A model generated the notes under the pieces. The model saw only the letters and a program-made list of their open reading frames with translations, searched no databases and had not been told where the DNA came from. 64,000 nucleotides of DNA from Hibiscus mutabilis (taxonomy: Eukaryota > Streptophyta > Magnoliopsida > Malvales > Malvaceae), in assembly GCA_019671005.1 (NCBI GenBank), contig CM033723.1, positions 20,413,254-20,477,253 on the forward strand, in the 5' to 3' direction. A program made the position numbers and the translations under genes. Of the stretch, positions 1 through 13,045 are shown piece by piece; the first letter of the stretch is position 1, and each line of letters begins with the position of its first letter.

Positions 1-1543
1 GCATAGACTATTGGGGGTGTAATTGTCTCATTGTAGTTTGGTTTATTGATTTTGAGGATTAAAACAAGGAATGTGCGGTTAATCTCAGTTATGTCTGCTC
101 TCCCAGAGAGAAGATCCAGACATAAATTGATAACATCTTGTCCAATTGTGTCCCAATGTTGCTGGTAGAATCCACTGGGAAACCCATCAATACCTGGAGC
201 TTTCCTTGGATTAATGTCTTGAAAGGCATAAATGATTTCTTCCTCAATGAAGGGCCTTGTCAAAGCCTCGTTCATCTCAGGGGTAATAGTAGTGCGAATG
301 TTATTTAAAATTTAAGGAGAGATAGTTGGGTTGGAAGTAGAGAAGAGATTCTGGAAATAGTCTACAGTAGTTCCCATAATCTCTCTCTCATTTTCTTGCC
401 ATATATTATTGTTGTCGAAAAGTCCTTTTATTTTATTTTTGTTGCATCGGCCATTTGCACGAGCATGAAAAAATGATGTGTTTTTATCACCATGGGCAAG
501 ACAAGATGTACGAGATCATTGTGCCCAATAAGTTTCTTGAGCATTAAGAAGACGGTTAAGTTCTGATTTGGCTGTGAGAAAAGCCTCTTCCTCAGTATTC
601 GAAAGGCGATGACGTAGACAACAGTTAATTTGCTTATTTAATTTATGAATACTGCCGGTAGAGATGTTTCTCTGGTATGATTGTCAGTCCTTTAGGCAAG
701 AGCCGACTGCTTGTATTTTTTCCACAGCTGAGCCATGAATGGATGACCAGGTTGTTTGAACAATAGAAATACAATCTACGTTATTTGCCCAACAGCTTTC
801 AAACCGAAAATGGTCATCATGAGGCATGAAGCGGTGATTGGTGTTGTGTTCGGTGTCCATAACAATGAAACAATGGTCAGATTTTGCATGGAATTCAGAG
901 CTGGCACGATAGATAGGGTGTGTATTAAACCAAGTTGTATTAGCAACAAAGCGATCGAGGCGTTCAAGAATGGTTGGGGTTTGTTGGCCTGATTTAGTCC
1001 AAGTGAACCATCCATTATCCAGTTTACATTCTCAAACAAATTATTACGGGATAGGCAATCCCTAAAGTTATTAATTTGTGAGCCTGCACGTCGATAACTG
1101 CCTTGTTTTTCATTAGCAGAAAGTATTTCATTAAAATCTCCACCAATTAGCAAAGGTAGAGGCGATGAAGAATTTAAGGAGTCAATGAGTTGCCAAGTTT
1201 TAATTTTTTGATTTGTTTCTGCATAACCATGTATTCCGAAAAATTGGAATCACGATGTATTTGCATGAATAATAGAGTCGATATGATGATCCGAGTACGA
1301 AAGAAAATCAATGTTTATTTTATTATTCCATAATAATAGTAGACCAGAACAAGTTGAGCTGCTTTCAACCGGGAAGCAACCATACATACTAAGGGAGATA
1401 CAGAGTCTTTCACAATGGTATTTATTTAGCCGAGTTTCACATAAGAATAAAACATATGGGTTTAACTTAGTGACAACTCATCTTAATGCTTGAACTGTTG
1501 GGGTTTTACCAAGACCTCGACAGTTCCAACATAGGATTATCAT
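1..1543 (-). pseudogene. LINE ORF2 fragment: endonuclease plus N-terminal reverse transcriptase
   Basis: ORF2 of plant LINEs nicks target DNA and reverse-transcribes the element RNA. The start chosen is the ATG at 1543, because it begins M-I-I-L-C-W-N-C-R-G-L-G, the typical opening of the AP-like endonuclease. The catalytic-region motif GGDFNEI lies near 1150-1130. The linker typical of plant LINEs follows at about 530-430 (Y-W-A-Q, then H-G-D-K-N-T, then F-F-H-A-R-A). The RT beginning is at about 260-1, with K-A-P-G-I-D-G-F and F-Y-Q-Q-H-W. Stops interrupt it near 1250, 517 and 313 and the frame changes around 780, so no functional protein is possible. The catalytic RT half is not in this window. 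Confidence 0.87.
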
Positions 1544-1564
1544 TTTCCTCGGCGGGGTTGAACG

Positions 1565-2579
1565 TCAACCTCCGCCAGAGAGTTTTTTTTTGCTGCTCAT
1601 CCCACCTTTTTTATTCTTGGCCTTATTGGGGGAAGGGTGAAGCCTTTTTGCCTTAATAGCATCAGAAAGCAGAGAGCTTCTTTTGGAACCGCAATGAATT
1701 AATTCCGTCAGATCTTGATTGGTAGATGTTGTGGATGATGGTTGTTTAGTTAACCAGTCATCAAAATTAGTAAGCAAAGGTGATGAAATGTAAGGAGCAG
1801 CCTTACCAATTTCCTTTTCGAATTTGTTGATAGTTGTGTCTGCCGTGTTGCTTTAAGGGGCAAGTATTATAATGATTGAGATAGCAGTAATCGGGACAGC
1901 AGTAGCATGTGCTACTTTTGCTGAATTGTCGATGGAAACAACAAGGCTTGTTTCTTGCAGAGGTTCGTCAATAGGTGCCGCTATGGCTGGCAAAATAGTA
2001 ATAGGACGAGCGTCAAGATCCTTGGTCACAGCATCGAGGCCTAGTGCTTTCTGCGGTTCAGCAGATTGGTTTTCCAAAGGAGTGTTCAGCACCCCAGTGT
2101 CGACTTTTCCTTTAATTGCTTTCGCCTCATTCCGGAGCATTGCAGTGCCGGTGATCGGCGTAGTGCTGAATGATTCAGCATCCATCACATTCTCATCATT
2201 TGGTATGTCTGGTACATGCGAGTTGTTATATACAATAAAACCATAAGTCATAAATAACACATATGGATTATTATAGATTAATGTTAAAAATGTGACATTA
2301 CCATTTGTAACTTGCTTCTAACTAGGATTTGATTCAACATTATGGTAACGAATGAGCCCTTTCAGGCAGGAGTTTCCTCCTTGAGGTTTGGTAGGAATAA
2401 ATCGAAGCCAATCTCCATATTGAAGTTTTGTGTCATCATTTGTATCAATTGTTGGACAAGAAGCTATCAAGTGTCCGATGATGCCACATCCATGACATAG
2501 AGTGGGAAGTCGCTCATATTGAAGTGGACATAATTTTGGTGTAGATCCTGAGCCCCCTAGCGCCACACAACGGCGTAGA
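1565..2579 (-). pseudogene. LINE ORF1 C-terminal part with CCHC zinc knuckle
   Basis: ORF1 of plant LINEs is a Gag-like RNA-binding protein. One reading frame runs from the satellite junction to a TGA at 1565-1567, broken by two in-frame stops (near 2318 and 1853). Near 2510-2455 it encodes Y-E-R-L-P-x-x-C-H-G-C-G-I-I-G-H-L-I-A-S-C, the C-x2-C-x4-H-x4-C knuckle preceded by the YERLP motif common in plant LINE ORF1. A low-complexity linker follows, then a basic lysine-rich tail close to the stop. The N-terminal domain is missing because of the 5' truncation. The 22-base distance to the ORF2 ATG fits a bicistronic LINE. Confidence 0.85.
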
Positions 2580-5500
2580 GGCTTTTTACAGTGGACCCGT
2601 TGGAATTCTAACAGTGTAAAAAGCTCCAAACTGAGTTAAACTATATAATCACGTTCAAAAGCCCATAAATAAGTATTATAAGTCATAAAAGTAATTTAAT
2701 CTTATTTTGTGTCGTTTTCTTGGTTTTACGGCGTGCATGTCTAAATGGGCTTTACTGTGGACCCGATGGAATTTTAACCTAGTAAAAAGTTATATAAATG
2801 AGGTTAAGCTATATGATCATGTTCAAAAGCTCATAACTAAATATTTTAAGTCATAAAATGTGATTTAATCTTATTTTTTGGCCGTTCTGTTGGGGTTTAA
2901 GGCGTGCAGGTCTAAATGTGCTTTACGGTAGACTCGCTGGAATTTTAACCGAGTAAATCGTTTTGAAATTGAGGTTATGCTAAATAATCATATTCAAAAG
3001 TCCATAATAAAATATTTTAACTCATAAAATTTGATTTAATCTTATTTTGTGGTCGCTTTGTTGGGTTTAAGGCGTGCATGTCTAAATGGGCTTTACAGTG
3101 GACCCGTTAGAATTTTAACGGAGTAAAAATTTCTTAAAAAGAGGTTAAGATATAAAATCATGTTCAAAAGCCGATAATCAAATATTTTAACTCATAAAAT
3201 TTAATTTACTCTTATTTTCAGCTTTTTTGTTGGGTTTAAGGTGTGCATGTCTAAATGAGCTTTACCGTGAAACCGTTGGCATTTTAGTCGAGTAAAAAGT
3301 TCTAAAAATGAGGTTAAGCTATATAATCATGTTCAAAAGCCCATAACTAAATATTTTAAGTTATAAAATGTGATTTAATCTTATTTTTTGACTATTTTTT
3401 GCGGTTTAAGAGGTGCATGTCTAAATGGGCTTTACAGTGGACCCGTTGGAATTTTAATAGAGTAAAAAGTTCTGAAATTGAGGTTAAGCTATACAATCAT
3501 ATTCAAAACCCATAATCAAATATTTTAACTCATAAAATTTGATTTAATCTTATTTTGTGGCCGTTTTGATGTGTTTAAGCATGCATGTCTAAATGGGCTT
3601 TACAGTGGACCCGTTGGAATTTTAACCAACTAAATTTTTTTGAAAATGAGGTTAAGCTATATAATCATGTTCAAAAGCCCATAAATAAACATTTTAAGTA
3701 ATAAAATGTGATTTAATCTTATTTTTCGGCCGTTTTGTTGAGGTTTAAGCCGTGCATGTCTAAATGGCTTTATAGTGGACCTGTTAGAACTTTAACAGAG
3801 TAAAATGTTCTAAAACTTATGTTAAGCTATATAATCTTATTCAAAAGCCCATAAATAAATATTTTAACTCATATAATGTTATTTAATCTTATTTTGTGGT
3901 CGTTTTGTTGGGTTTGAGGCGTGCGGGCTTTACAGTGAACCCGTTGGAATTTTAACCAAGTAAAAATTTCTAAAAATGAGGTTAAGCTATATAATAATGT
4001 TCTAAAGCCCATAAATAAATATTTTAATCCATAAAGTATGATTTAATCTTATTTTCGGCCTTTTTGTTGGGGTTTAAGGTGTGCAAGTCTAAATAGGCTG
4101 TATAGTAGGACCCGTTAGAATTCTAACGGAGTAAAAAGCTCCAAAACTGAGGTTAAACTATATAATCAGATTCAAAAGCCCGTAAATAAATAATATAAGT
4201 CATAAAAGTTGATTTAATCTTATTTTGTGGTCGTTTTGTTTGTTTTACGGCGTGCATGTCTAAATTGGCTTTACGGTGGACCTGTTGGAATTTTAACCAA
4301 GTAAAAAGTTCTAAAAATGAGGTTAAGCTATATGATCATGATCAAATGCTTATAAATAAATATTTTAATTCAAAACATGTGATTTAATCATATTTTTCGG
4401 CCGTTTTGTTGGAGGTTTAAGACGTGCATGTCTAAATGGGCTTTACAGTGGACCCGTTAGAATTTAAACCGAGTAAAAAGTTCTGAAACTGAGGATAAGA
4501 TATATAATCATATTCAAAATCCCATAATCAAATATTTTAACTCATAAAATTCGATTTAATCTTATTTTGTGGTTGTTATGTTCGGTTTAAGACGTGCATG
4601 TCTAAATGGGCTTTATAGTGGACCCGTTGGAATTTTAACTGAGTAAAATGTTCTAAAATTGAGGTTAAGCTATATAATTTTGTTCAAAAGCTCATAACTA
4701 AAAATTTTAAGTCATAAAATGTGATTTAATCTTATTTTTCGGCCTTTCTGTGGGGTTTAAGGCGTGCATGTCTAAATGTGCTTTACAATGGACCCGTTGG
4801 TATTTTAACCGAGTTAAAATTTCTAAAAATGAGGTTAAGCTATATAATCATTTTCAAATGCCCACAATCAAATATTTTAACTCATAAAATTTGATTTAGT
4901 CTTATTTTGTGGCCGTTTTGTTGGGTTTAAGGTGTGCATATCTAAATGGGCTTTATAGTTGACCCGTTGAAATTTTAACCAAGTAAAAAGTTCTAAACTT
5001 GAGGTTAAGCTATATAATCATTTTCAAAAGCCGATAATCAAATATTTTAACTCATAAAATTTGATTTAATATTATTTTGTGGCCGTTTTGTTGGGTTTAA
5101 GGTAAGCATGTCTAAATGGGCTTTACAGTGGACCCGTTGGAATTTTAAACGAGTAATAATTTCTGAAAATGAGGTTAAGCTATATAATTATATTCAAAAT
5201 CCCATAATAAAATATTTTAACTCATAAATTTGGTTCAATCTTATTTTTCGGTCGTTTTATTGGGTTTAAGGCGTGCATGTCTAAATGGGCTTTACAGTGG
5301 ACCCATTGGAATTTTAGCCGAGTAAAAATTTCTGAAAATGAGGCTAAGCTATATAGTCATGTTTGAAAGCCCATAATCAAATATTTCTAAAAATGAGTTT
5401 AAGGCGTGCATGTCTAAATGAGGTTTACAGTGGACACGTTGGAATTTTAATCGAGTACGAATTTCTGAAAATGAGGTTAAGCTATATAATCATGTTCAAA

Positions 5501-8500
5501 AGCCCATGACTAAAAATTTTAAGTCACAAAATTTTATTTAATCTTATTTTTTGGCCATTTTGTTGGGGTTTAAGGCATACATGACTATATAGGTTTTATA
5601 GTAGACCAGTTGGAATTTTAACCGAGTAAAAAGTTCTTAAAATAAGGTAAAAATATTTTTAATCATGTCCAAAAGCCCATAACTAAATATTTTAAGTGAT
5701 AAAATGTGATTTAATCTTATTTTTTGGCCGTTTTTTTTTTTGTTTAAGGCGTGCATGTCTAAATGGGCTTTAGATCAAGTTGTATAATCATATTCAGAAG
5801 CCCATAATGAAATATTCTAACAAATAAAATTTTATTTAATCTTATTTTGTGTCGGTTTTGTTGAGTTTAAGGCGTGCATGTCTAAATGGGCTTTAGAGTG
5901 GACTCATTAGAATTTTAAATGAGTAAAAGTTTTTGAAAATGAGGTTAAGGTATCTAATCAAGTTCAACATCCCAAAATCAATTGTTTTATCATTTAAAAT
6001 TTGATTTAATCTTATTTTTCTGTCGTTTTGTTGGGTTTAAGGCGTGCATGTCTAAATGGGCTTTACAGTGGACCCGTTGGAATTTTAATAGAGTAATAAG
6101 TTATGAAAATGAGGTTAAGATATATAATTATGTTCAAAAGCCCATAACTAAATATTTCAAGTCATAAGATGTGATTTAATCTTATTTTTCGGTCGTTTTA
6201 TTGGGTTTAAGGCTTGCATGTCTAAATGGGCTTTACAGTGGACCCGTTGTAATTTTAACCACGTAAAAATTTTTGAAAATGATGTTAAGCTATATAGTCA
6301 TGATCAAAATCCCATAATCAAATATTTTAACTCATAAAATTTGATATAATCTTGTTTTTCGGCCGTTTTGTTGAGTTTAAGGCGTGCATGTCTAAATGGG
6401 AGTTAAGTCGATCCATTCAAATTTTAACCGAGTAAATAGTTCTAAAATTGAGGTTAAACTATATAATTATGTTCAAAAGCCCATTAATAAATATTTTAAG
6501 TCATAAAATTTTATTTAATCTTATTTTGTGGTTGTTTTGTTGGTTTTACGGTGTGCATGTCTAAATGGGCTTTAAGGTGGACCCGTTGGAATTTTAACAA
6601 AGTAAAAGGTTCTAAAAATAAGGTTAAGCTATATGATCATGTTCAAAAGCCAATAACTAAATATTTCAGGTCATAAAATGTGATTTAATCTTATTTTTCG
6701 GCCGTTTTGTTGGGTTTATGGTGTGCATGTCTAAATGGGTTTTACAGTGGACTCGTTGGAATTTTAACCGAGTAAAAAGTTCTGAAACTAAGCTTAAGCT
6801 ATATAATCATATTCAAAAGCCCATAATCAAATATTTTAACTCATAAAATTTGATTTAATCTTATTATGTGGCCTTTTTGTTGGGTTTCAGGCGTGCATGT
6901 CTAAATGGGCTTTGCAGTGGACCCGTTGGAAATTTAACCCAGTAAAAAGTACTGAAATGGAGGTTAAGCTATATAATCAAATTCAAATGCCCATAGTCAA
7001 ATATTTTAACTCATAAAATTTGATTTAATCTTATTTTGTGGACGTTTTGTTGGGTTTAAGGCGTGAATGTCTAAATGGGCTTTACAGTGGAACCGTTGGA
7101 GTTTTAAACGAGTAATAATATCTGAAAATGAGGTTAAGCTATATAATCATATTCAAAATCCCATAATAAATATTTTAACTCATAAAATTTGTTTCAATCT
7201 TATTTTTCGGCGTTTTGTTGCGTTTAAGGCGTCCATGTCTAAATGGGCTTTATAGTGGACCCGTTGGAATTTTAACCGAGTAAAAATTTTTGAAAATGAG
7301 GTTAAGTTATATAGTCATGTTCAAAAGCCCATAATAAAATATTTTAACTCATAAAATTTGATTTAAACTTATTTTTAGGTCGTTTTGTTAGGTTGCATGC
7401 ATGTCTAAATGGCCTTTACAGTGGACCCGTTGGAATTTTAACCGAGTAAAAAGTTCTAAAATTGAGGTTAACCTTTATAATCATATTCAAAAGCCCTTAA
7501 TCAAATATTTTAACTCATAAAATTTGATTTAATATCATTTTGTGACCGTTTTGTTGGGTTTAAGACGTGCACGCGTAAAAAGGCTTTACAGTGGACCAGT
7601 TGGAATTTTAACCGAGTAAAAAAGTTTGAAAATGAGGTTAAGCTATATAATCATATTCAAAAGCCTATAATCAAATATTTTAACACATAAAATTTGATTT
7701 AATCTTATTTTTTGGCTGTTTTGTTTGGGTTTAAGGCGTGCATGTCTAAATGGGCTTTACAGTGGACCCATTGGAATTTTAACCGAGTAAAAAGTTCTGA
7801 AAATGAGGTTAAGCTATATAATCATGTACAAAAGCATATAATGATACACTTTAAGTCATAAAATTTGATTTAATCTTGCTTTGTGGTCGTTTTGTTGGGT
7901 TTAAGGTGCGCATGTCTAAATGGGCTTTATAGTGGACTGTTAGAATTTTAACTATATAATCATGTTCAAAAGCTCATAAATAAATATTTTAAGTCATAAA
8001 ATGTGGTTTAATCTTATTTTATGGCCTTTTTGTTGGGTTTAAGGCGTGCATGTCTAAATGGGCTTTACAGTGGACCCATTAGAATTTTAACCGAGTAAAA
8101 AGTTCTAAAATTGAGGTTAAACTATATAATCATATTCAAAAGCCCATAATCAAATATTCTAACAAATAAAATTTGATTTAATCTTATGTTGTGGCCGTTT
8201 TGTTGAGTTTAAGGCTTGCATGTCTAAATAGGCTTTACAGTGGACCCGTTGGAATTTTAAACGAGTAATAATTTCTGAAAATGAGGTTAAGCTATATAAT
8301 CATATTCAAAATCCCATAATAAAATATTTTAACTCATAAAATTTTGTTCAATCTTATTTTTTGGCCGTTTTGCCGGGTTTAAGGTGTGCATGTCTAAATG
8401 GGCTTTATAGTGGACTCGTTGGAATTTTAACCGGGAAAAACTTTCTGAAAATGAGGTTATGCTATATAGTCATGTTCAAAAGCCCATAATCAAATATTTT

Positions 8501-11304
8501 AACTCGTAAAATTGGAGTTAATCTTATTTTTAGGTTGTTTTGTTAGGTTGCGTGCATGTCTAAATGTGCTTTACAATGGACCCGTTGGAATTTTAACCGA
8601 GTAAAAAGTTCTAAAATTGAGGTTAACCTTTATAATCATATTCAAAAGAACTTAATCAAATATTTTAACACATAAAATTTGATTTAATATTATTTTGTTG
8701 TCATTTTGTTGGGTTTAAGGCGTGCATGCGTAAATGGGCTTTACAGTTGACCATTTGGAATTTTAACCGAGTAAAAAAATTTGAAAATGATGTTAAGCTA
8801 CTTAATCTTATTCAAAAGCCTATAATCAAATATTTTAACTCATAAAATTTGATTTAATCTTATTTTTCGGCCATTTTGTTGGGGTTTAAGGCGTGCATGG
8901 CTAAATGGGCTTTACAGTGGACCCGTTTGAATTTTAACCGAATAAAAAGTTCTGAAAATGACGTTAAGCTATATAATCATGTTCAAAAGCATATAATGAT
9001 ACACTTTAAGTCATAAAATTTGATTTAATCTTATTTTGTGGTCGTTTTGTTGGGTTTAAGGCGTGCATGTCTTAATAGGCTTTACAGTGGACCCGTTGGA
9101 ATTTTAACTATATAATCATGTTCAAAAGCCCATAAATAAATATTCTAAGTCATAAAATGTGATTTAATCTTATTTTGTGGCCGTTTTGTTGGGTTTACGA
9201 CGTGCATGTCTAAATGGGCTTTACAGTGGACCTGTTGGAATTTTAAACGAGTAATAATTTCTGAAAATGAGGTTAAGCTATCTAAGCATATTCAAAATCC
9301 CATAATAAAATATTTTAACTCATAAAATTTTGTTCAATCTTATTTTTTGGCCGTTTTGCCGGGTTTAAGGTGTGCATGTCTAAATGGGCTTTATAGTGGA
9401 CCCGTTGGAATTTTAACCGGGTAAAACTTTCTGAAAATGAGGTTATGCCATATAGTCATGTTCAAAAGCCCATAATCAAATATTTTAACTCGTAAAATTG
9501 GAGTTAATCTTATTTTTAGGTTGTTTTGTTAGGTTGCGTGCATGTCTAAATGTGCTTTACAATGGACCCGTTGGAATTTTAACCGAGTAAAAAGTTCTAA
9601 AATTGAGGTTAACCTTTATAATCATATTCAAAAGAACTTAATCAAATATTTTAACACATAAAATTTGATTTAATATTATTTTGTTGTCATTTTGTTGGGT
9701 TTAAGGCGTGCATGCGTAAATGGGCTTTACAGTTGACCATTTGGAATTTTAACCGAGTAAAAAAATTTGAAAATGATGTTAAGCTACTTAATCATATTCA
9801 AAAGCCTATAATCAAATATTTTAACTCATAAAATTTGATTTAATCTTATTTTTCGGCCGTTTTGTTGGGGTTTAAGGCGTGCATGGCTAAATGGGCTTTA
9901 CAGTGGACCCGTTTGAATTTTAACCGAGTAAAAAGTTCTGAAAATGACGTTAAGCTATATAATAATGTTCAAAAGCATATAATGATACACTTTAAGTCAT
10001 AAAATTTGATTTAATCTTATTTTGTGGTCGTTTTGTTGGGTTTAAGGCGTGCATGTCTAAATAGGCTTTACAGTGGACCCGTTGGAATTTTAACTATATA
10101 ATCATGTTCAAAAGCCCATAAATAAATATTCTAAGTCATAAAATGTGATTTAATCTTATTTTATGGCCTTTTGTTGGGTTTAAGGCGTGCATGTCTAAAT
10201 GGGCTTTATAGTGGACCCATTATAATTTTAACCGAGTAAAAAGTTCTAAAATTGGTTAATCTATATAATCATATTCAAAAGCCCATAATCAAATATTTTA
10301 AGTAATAAAATTTGATTTAATCTTATTCTGTGGCCGTTTTGTTGGGTTTAAGGCGTGCACGTCTAAATGGGCTTTATAGTGGACCCGTTGGAAAACAGAG
10401 TAAAAATTTCTAAAAATGAGGTTAAGCTATATAATCATTTTCAAAAGCCCATAACTAAATATTTTAAGTCATAAAATGTGATTTAATCTTATTTTTCGGC
10501 CGTTTTGTTGGGGTTTAAGGCGTGTATGTCTAAATGGGCTTTACAATGCGCCCGTTGGAATTTTAGCCAAGTATAAAGTTATAAAAATGAGGTTAAGCTA
10601 TATAATAATGTTCAAAAGCACATAAATAAATATTTTAACTCATAAAATGTGATTTAATCTTATTTTTTGGCCGTTTTGTTGGGGTTTAAGGCGTGCATGT
10701 CTAAATGGGCTTTATAGTGGACTCGTTGGAATTTTAACCAAGTAAAAAGTTCTAAAGTTGAGGTAAGCTATATAATCATGTTGAAAAGCAAATAACTAAA
10801 TATTTTAATTCATAAAATTTGATTTAATCTTATTTTGCGACCATTTTGTTAGGGTTTAAGGCGTGCAGGTCTAAGTGGGCTTTACAGTGGACCTGAAGGA
10901 ATTTTAACCGAGTAAAAAGTTATAAAATTGAGGTTAAGCTATATAATCATATTCAAAAGCTCATAATCAAATGTTTTAACTCATAAAATTTGATTTAATC
11001 TTATTTTGTGGCCGTTTTGTTGGGTTTAAGGCTTTCATGTCTAAATGGGCTTTATAGTGGACCCGTTGGAATTTTAACCGAGTAAAAATATTTTGAAAAT
11101 GATGTTAAGCTATATAATCATGTTAAAAAGCCCATAAATAAATATTTTAAGTCATAAAGTATTATTTAATCTTATTTTTCAGCTAATTTGTTGGGGTTTA
11201 GGCATGCATGTCTAAATGGGCTTTACAGTGGACCCGTTGGAATTTTAATCGAGTAAAAAGGCTATGAAAATGAGGTTAAGATATATAATCATATTCAAAA
11301 GCCA
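2580..11304. repeat. Satellite array, left block (about 169-bp monomers)
   Basis: A head-to-tail tandem repeat. Using the landmark GGGCTTTACAGTGG as phase marker, successive units begin at 3088, 3257, 3427 and 3595, giving 168-170 bp, close to the nucleosome-scale length of many plant centromeric and pericentromeric satellites. Other landmarks in each unit are GGCGTGCATGTCTAAAT, GAGGTTAAGCTATATAATC and GATTTAATCTTATTTT. Neighbouring monomers differ by many substitutions and small indels. Shortened units occur near 3920, 5390, 5770, 7945, 9101, 10087 and 10391. Short ORFs that recur in the array are chance products of the repeat. No gene is seen. Confidence 0.95.
8221..10192. repeat. Tandem higher-order unit of 986 bp (two copies) within the satellite
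   Basis: 8221-9206 and 9207-10192 match monomer by monomer, sharing rare variants: TTTTGCCGGGTTTAAGG at about 8371 and 9357, the GTAAAATTGGAGTTAATC variant, and a monomer shortened to GAATTTTAACTATATAATC. Positions of these markers differ by exactly 986 bases (8341 to 9327, 8381 to 9367, 9101 to 10087). 986 bp is about six monomers, one of them shortened. An earlier relative of the shortened monomer lies at 7945, 1156 bp upstream (986 plus one monomer). This is higher-order repeat structure produced by local duplication. Confidence 0.85.
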
Positions 11305-11319
11305 ATAAATAAATATTTT
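11305..11319. repeat. Target-site duplication of LINE-2, left copy
   Basis: ATAAATAAATATTTT immediately left of the LINE-2 T-run. The same 15 bases occur at 13820-13834, immediately right of the LINE. One satellite monomer normally has this segment once, so its presence at both borders marks a target-site duplication. Confidence 0.85.
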
Positions 11320-11559
11320 TTTTGCTCGGTAAAATGTATGATTTTATTAAGCAACCATACAAAACCATCACTATCATAGGTCTCATTAAAAAACTCCCTA
11401 AACCTAAGATGGGGAAAAAGAGTACCTACGATAGTGGACACAAAGATAAAACAGCAGAACGCCAAGAACAACTTACAAAACAAAAGGATCACACACACCA
11501 CTACCAAACCAATATGTAACAAACCAACCAAGTACCACATGCACACTCTCCCTTACTCC

Positions 11560-11965
11560 ACCGACTAAAACCAAGTATGACGTTCGACACCCCTTAGCAA
11601 GAGCATCAGCTAGACTATTCGCCTCACAAAAAATACGATGGAAACACACACATCTAATCATTTCACAAGCAATATCAATCTGACGAAACCAATTCCCCAA
11701 AGACCATGTCCTCTTCTCATGGTTTAACACCCAAGATACTGCCACCATTGAATCAGATTCATCACCACTGAATCCACGCCAGACCATCTAGAATTACGAA
11801 AGATAGATAATGCATGACATATAGCTTGTAACTCAGCTTCATTGGAGTCAATCACCCCCAAAGGCCCAGAAAACATGGCAAGAAATACACCCCTTAGAGT
11901 CATGCAACACCCCACCACAACCAGTGATCCCCAGCTCATCCCAAGCAGACCCGTCAACATTAAAT
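11560..11965 (-). pseudogene. LINE-2 C-terminal RNase H domain
   Basis: Many plant L1 elements carry a C-terminal RNase H that removes RNA from the hybrid. Near 11955 the sense strand gives N-V-D-G-S-A, the first catalytic aspartate region. After a frame change come S-N-E-A-E-L-Q-A-I (catalytic glutamate region, about 11845) and, after another change, E-S-D-S-M-V-A-V (catalytic aspartate region, about 11760) and A-N-S-L-A-D-A-L-A-K (about 11610). The domain order is normal, but at least two frameshifts break it. The sense 3' untranslated part extends left from here to the A-tail. Confidence 0.82.
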
Positions 11966-12442
11966 TTTAGCACACAATTTGGTAGCAGCTCCCAACATGC
12001 GACCACCCGCCTAGTCGAAAGAGAGAAAGTGGGAACACAAAATCGCGGGCAATCCCACCAGGCTACCTCTCAAATCTCTCCTGGTGAGTACAAAGCTCGA
12101 ACCCAAAACAATGAACACAATTTAATAAGAAAGAACACTTCCCCACACGCCATCCTTTTCTCCTTAAAAATAATAGAGTTTTAAGCAAGCCACAAAGACC
12201 AAACCACCGCAACACACCCCACTAACCACCAATAATGCTTCAAACCCGAGAAAAAAACTATGAAAGCACTAGAGTATAAACTCACACAGCGATCATGGAC
12301 ACACCACTTCCACATTCCACCATTGAAAAAATAACGTCCATACTTTCCACATTTCATCGCAATGAAGAAGAATATGGTCCACTGAATCAGTACCAATCTC
12401 ACACCATCTACATCTAATCATAGACTCCTCTAACAGGACACC

Positions 12443-13045
12443 TCACACGCGCAACACAGTCAACGTCAGCAGCCGATCGAGCAATACAAACCATAAAAAG
12501 CATTGAATATTAGGAGGGATGCACAATTTCCATATCAAATTCAAATCCACAGCATCTTCCAACCCAAACGACACCATCAACTTATATAGAGAGCCAATAG
12601 AAAAAATACCTGAAGATGAAGGTTTCCAAATCAGCCGATCCTCCACTACGGCGCATAACTAGAAACGCAGCACACATGCCTTTAATTCCCCTAACTGGTA
12701 AACCTTAAAAGACAGCAATGCATGATTTAAAAAAGCATCATGTTCGAAGCTGCCCTCACAAGAAGAATCAAGGACCAACACCAATTTATCCGATGCTACA
12801 CGAAATAGTCTCAGAAAGACCTGAAGTAAAGGCTCATCCAAACACCAATAGTCACGCCAAAATAAAATTTTAGCACTACTACCCAATAGCCAAGAAAACT
12901 GAGATTGGTTCATAAAATGTTGCACACCCTCTTCATGTTGTACATCCATAATTTGGCGCCATATAGTTGACATATTTCTTCTCTCACCATCATGTAACAG
13001 CCAACCCAAAACATCTCTACCATATTTAGCCTCTAACAACGACCT
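12443..13045 (-). pseudogene. LINE-2 linker and zf-RVT-like region
   Basis: Continues ORF2 after the thumb. 13039-12659 resembles the connecting segment of plant LINEs (I-L-F-W-R-D-Y-W-C and L-R-L-F-R-V). 12646-12443 resembles the zinc-binding region that follows RT (W-K-L-C-I-P-P-N-I-Q-C-F-L-W). The expected later cysteines and histidines cannot be followed in one frame. The two pieces are in different frames, so this is decayed. Residual similarity continues to about 12190 (V-V-W-S-L-W-L-A), leading to RNase H. Confidence 0.72.

Larger units (their letters stand above)
1..2579 (-). mobile_element. 5'-truncated L1-type LINE (LINE-1), continues off left edge
   Basis: A non-LTR retrotransposon read on the minus strand. 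From right to left it holds the end of ORF1 with a zinc knuckle, a 22-base gap, then ORF2 with endonuclease and the beginning of the reverse transcriptase, which is cut by the window edge. The right boundary is abrupt: at about 2579 the ORF1 reading passes straight into satellite sequence, so the element is 5'-truncated inside ORF1, as is usual for LINE insertions by target-primed reverse transcription. The 3' end, A-tail and second target copy lie outside the window. Premature stops in both ORFs make it a dead copy. Clade assignment (plant L1) rests on the order zinc-knuckle ORF1, then AP-type endonuclease plus RT in ORF2. Confidence 0.9.
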
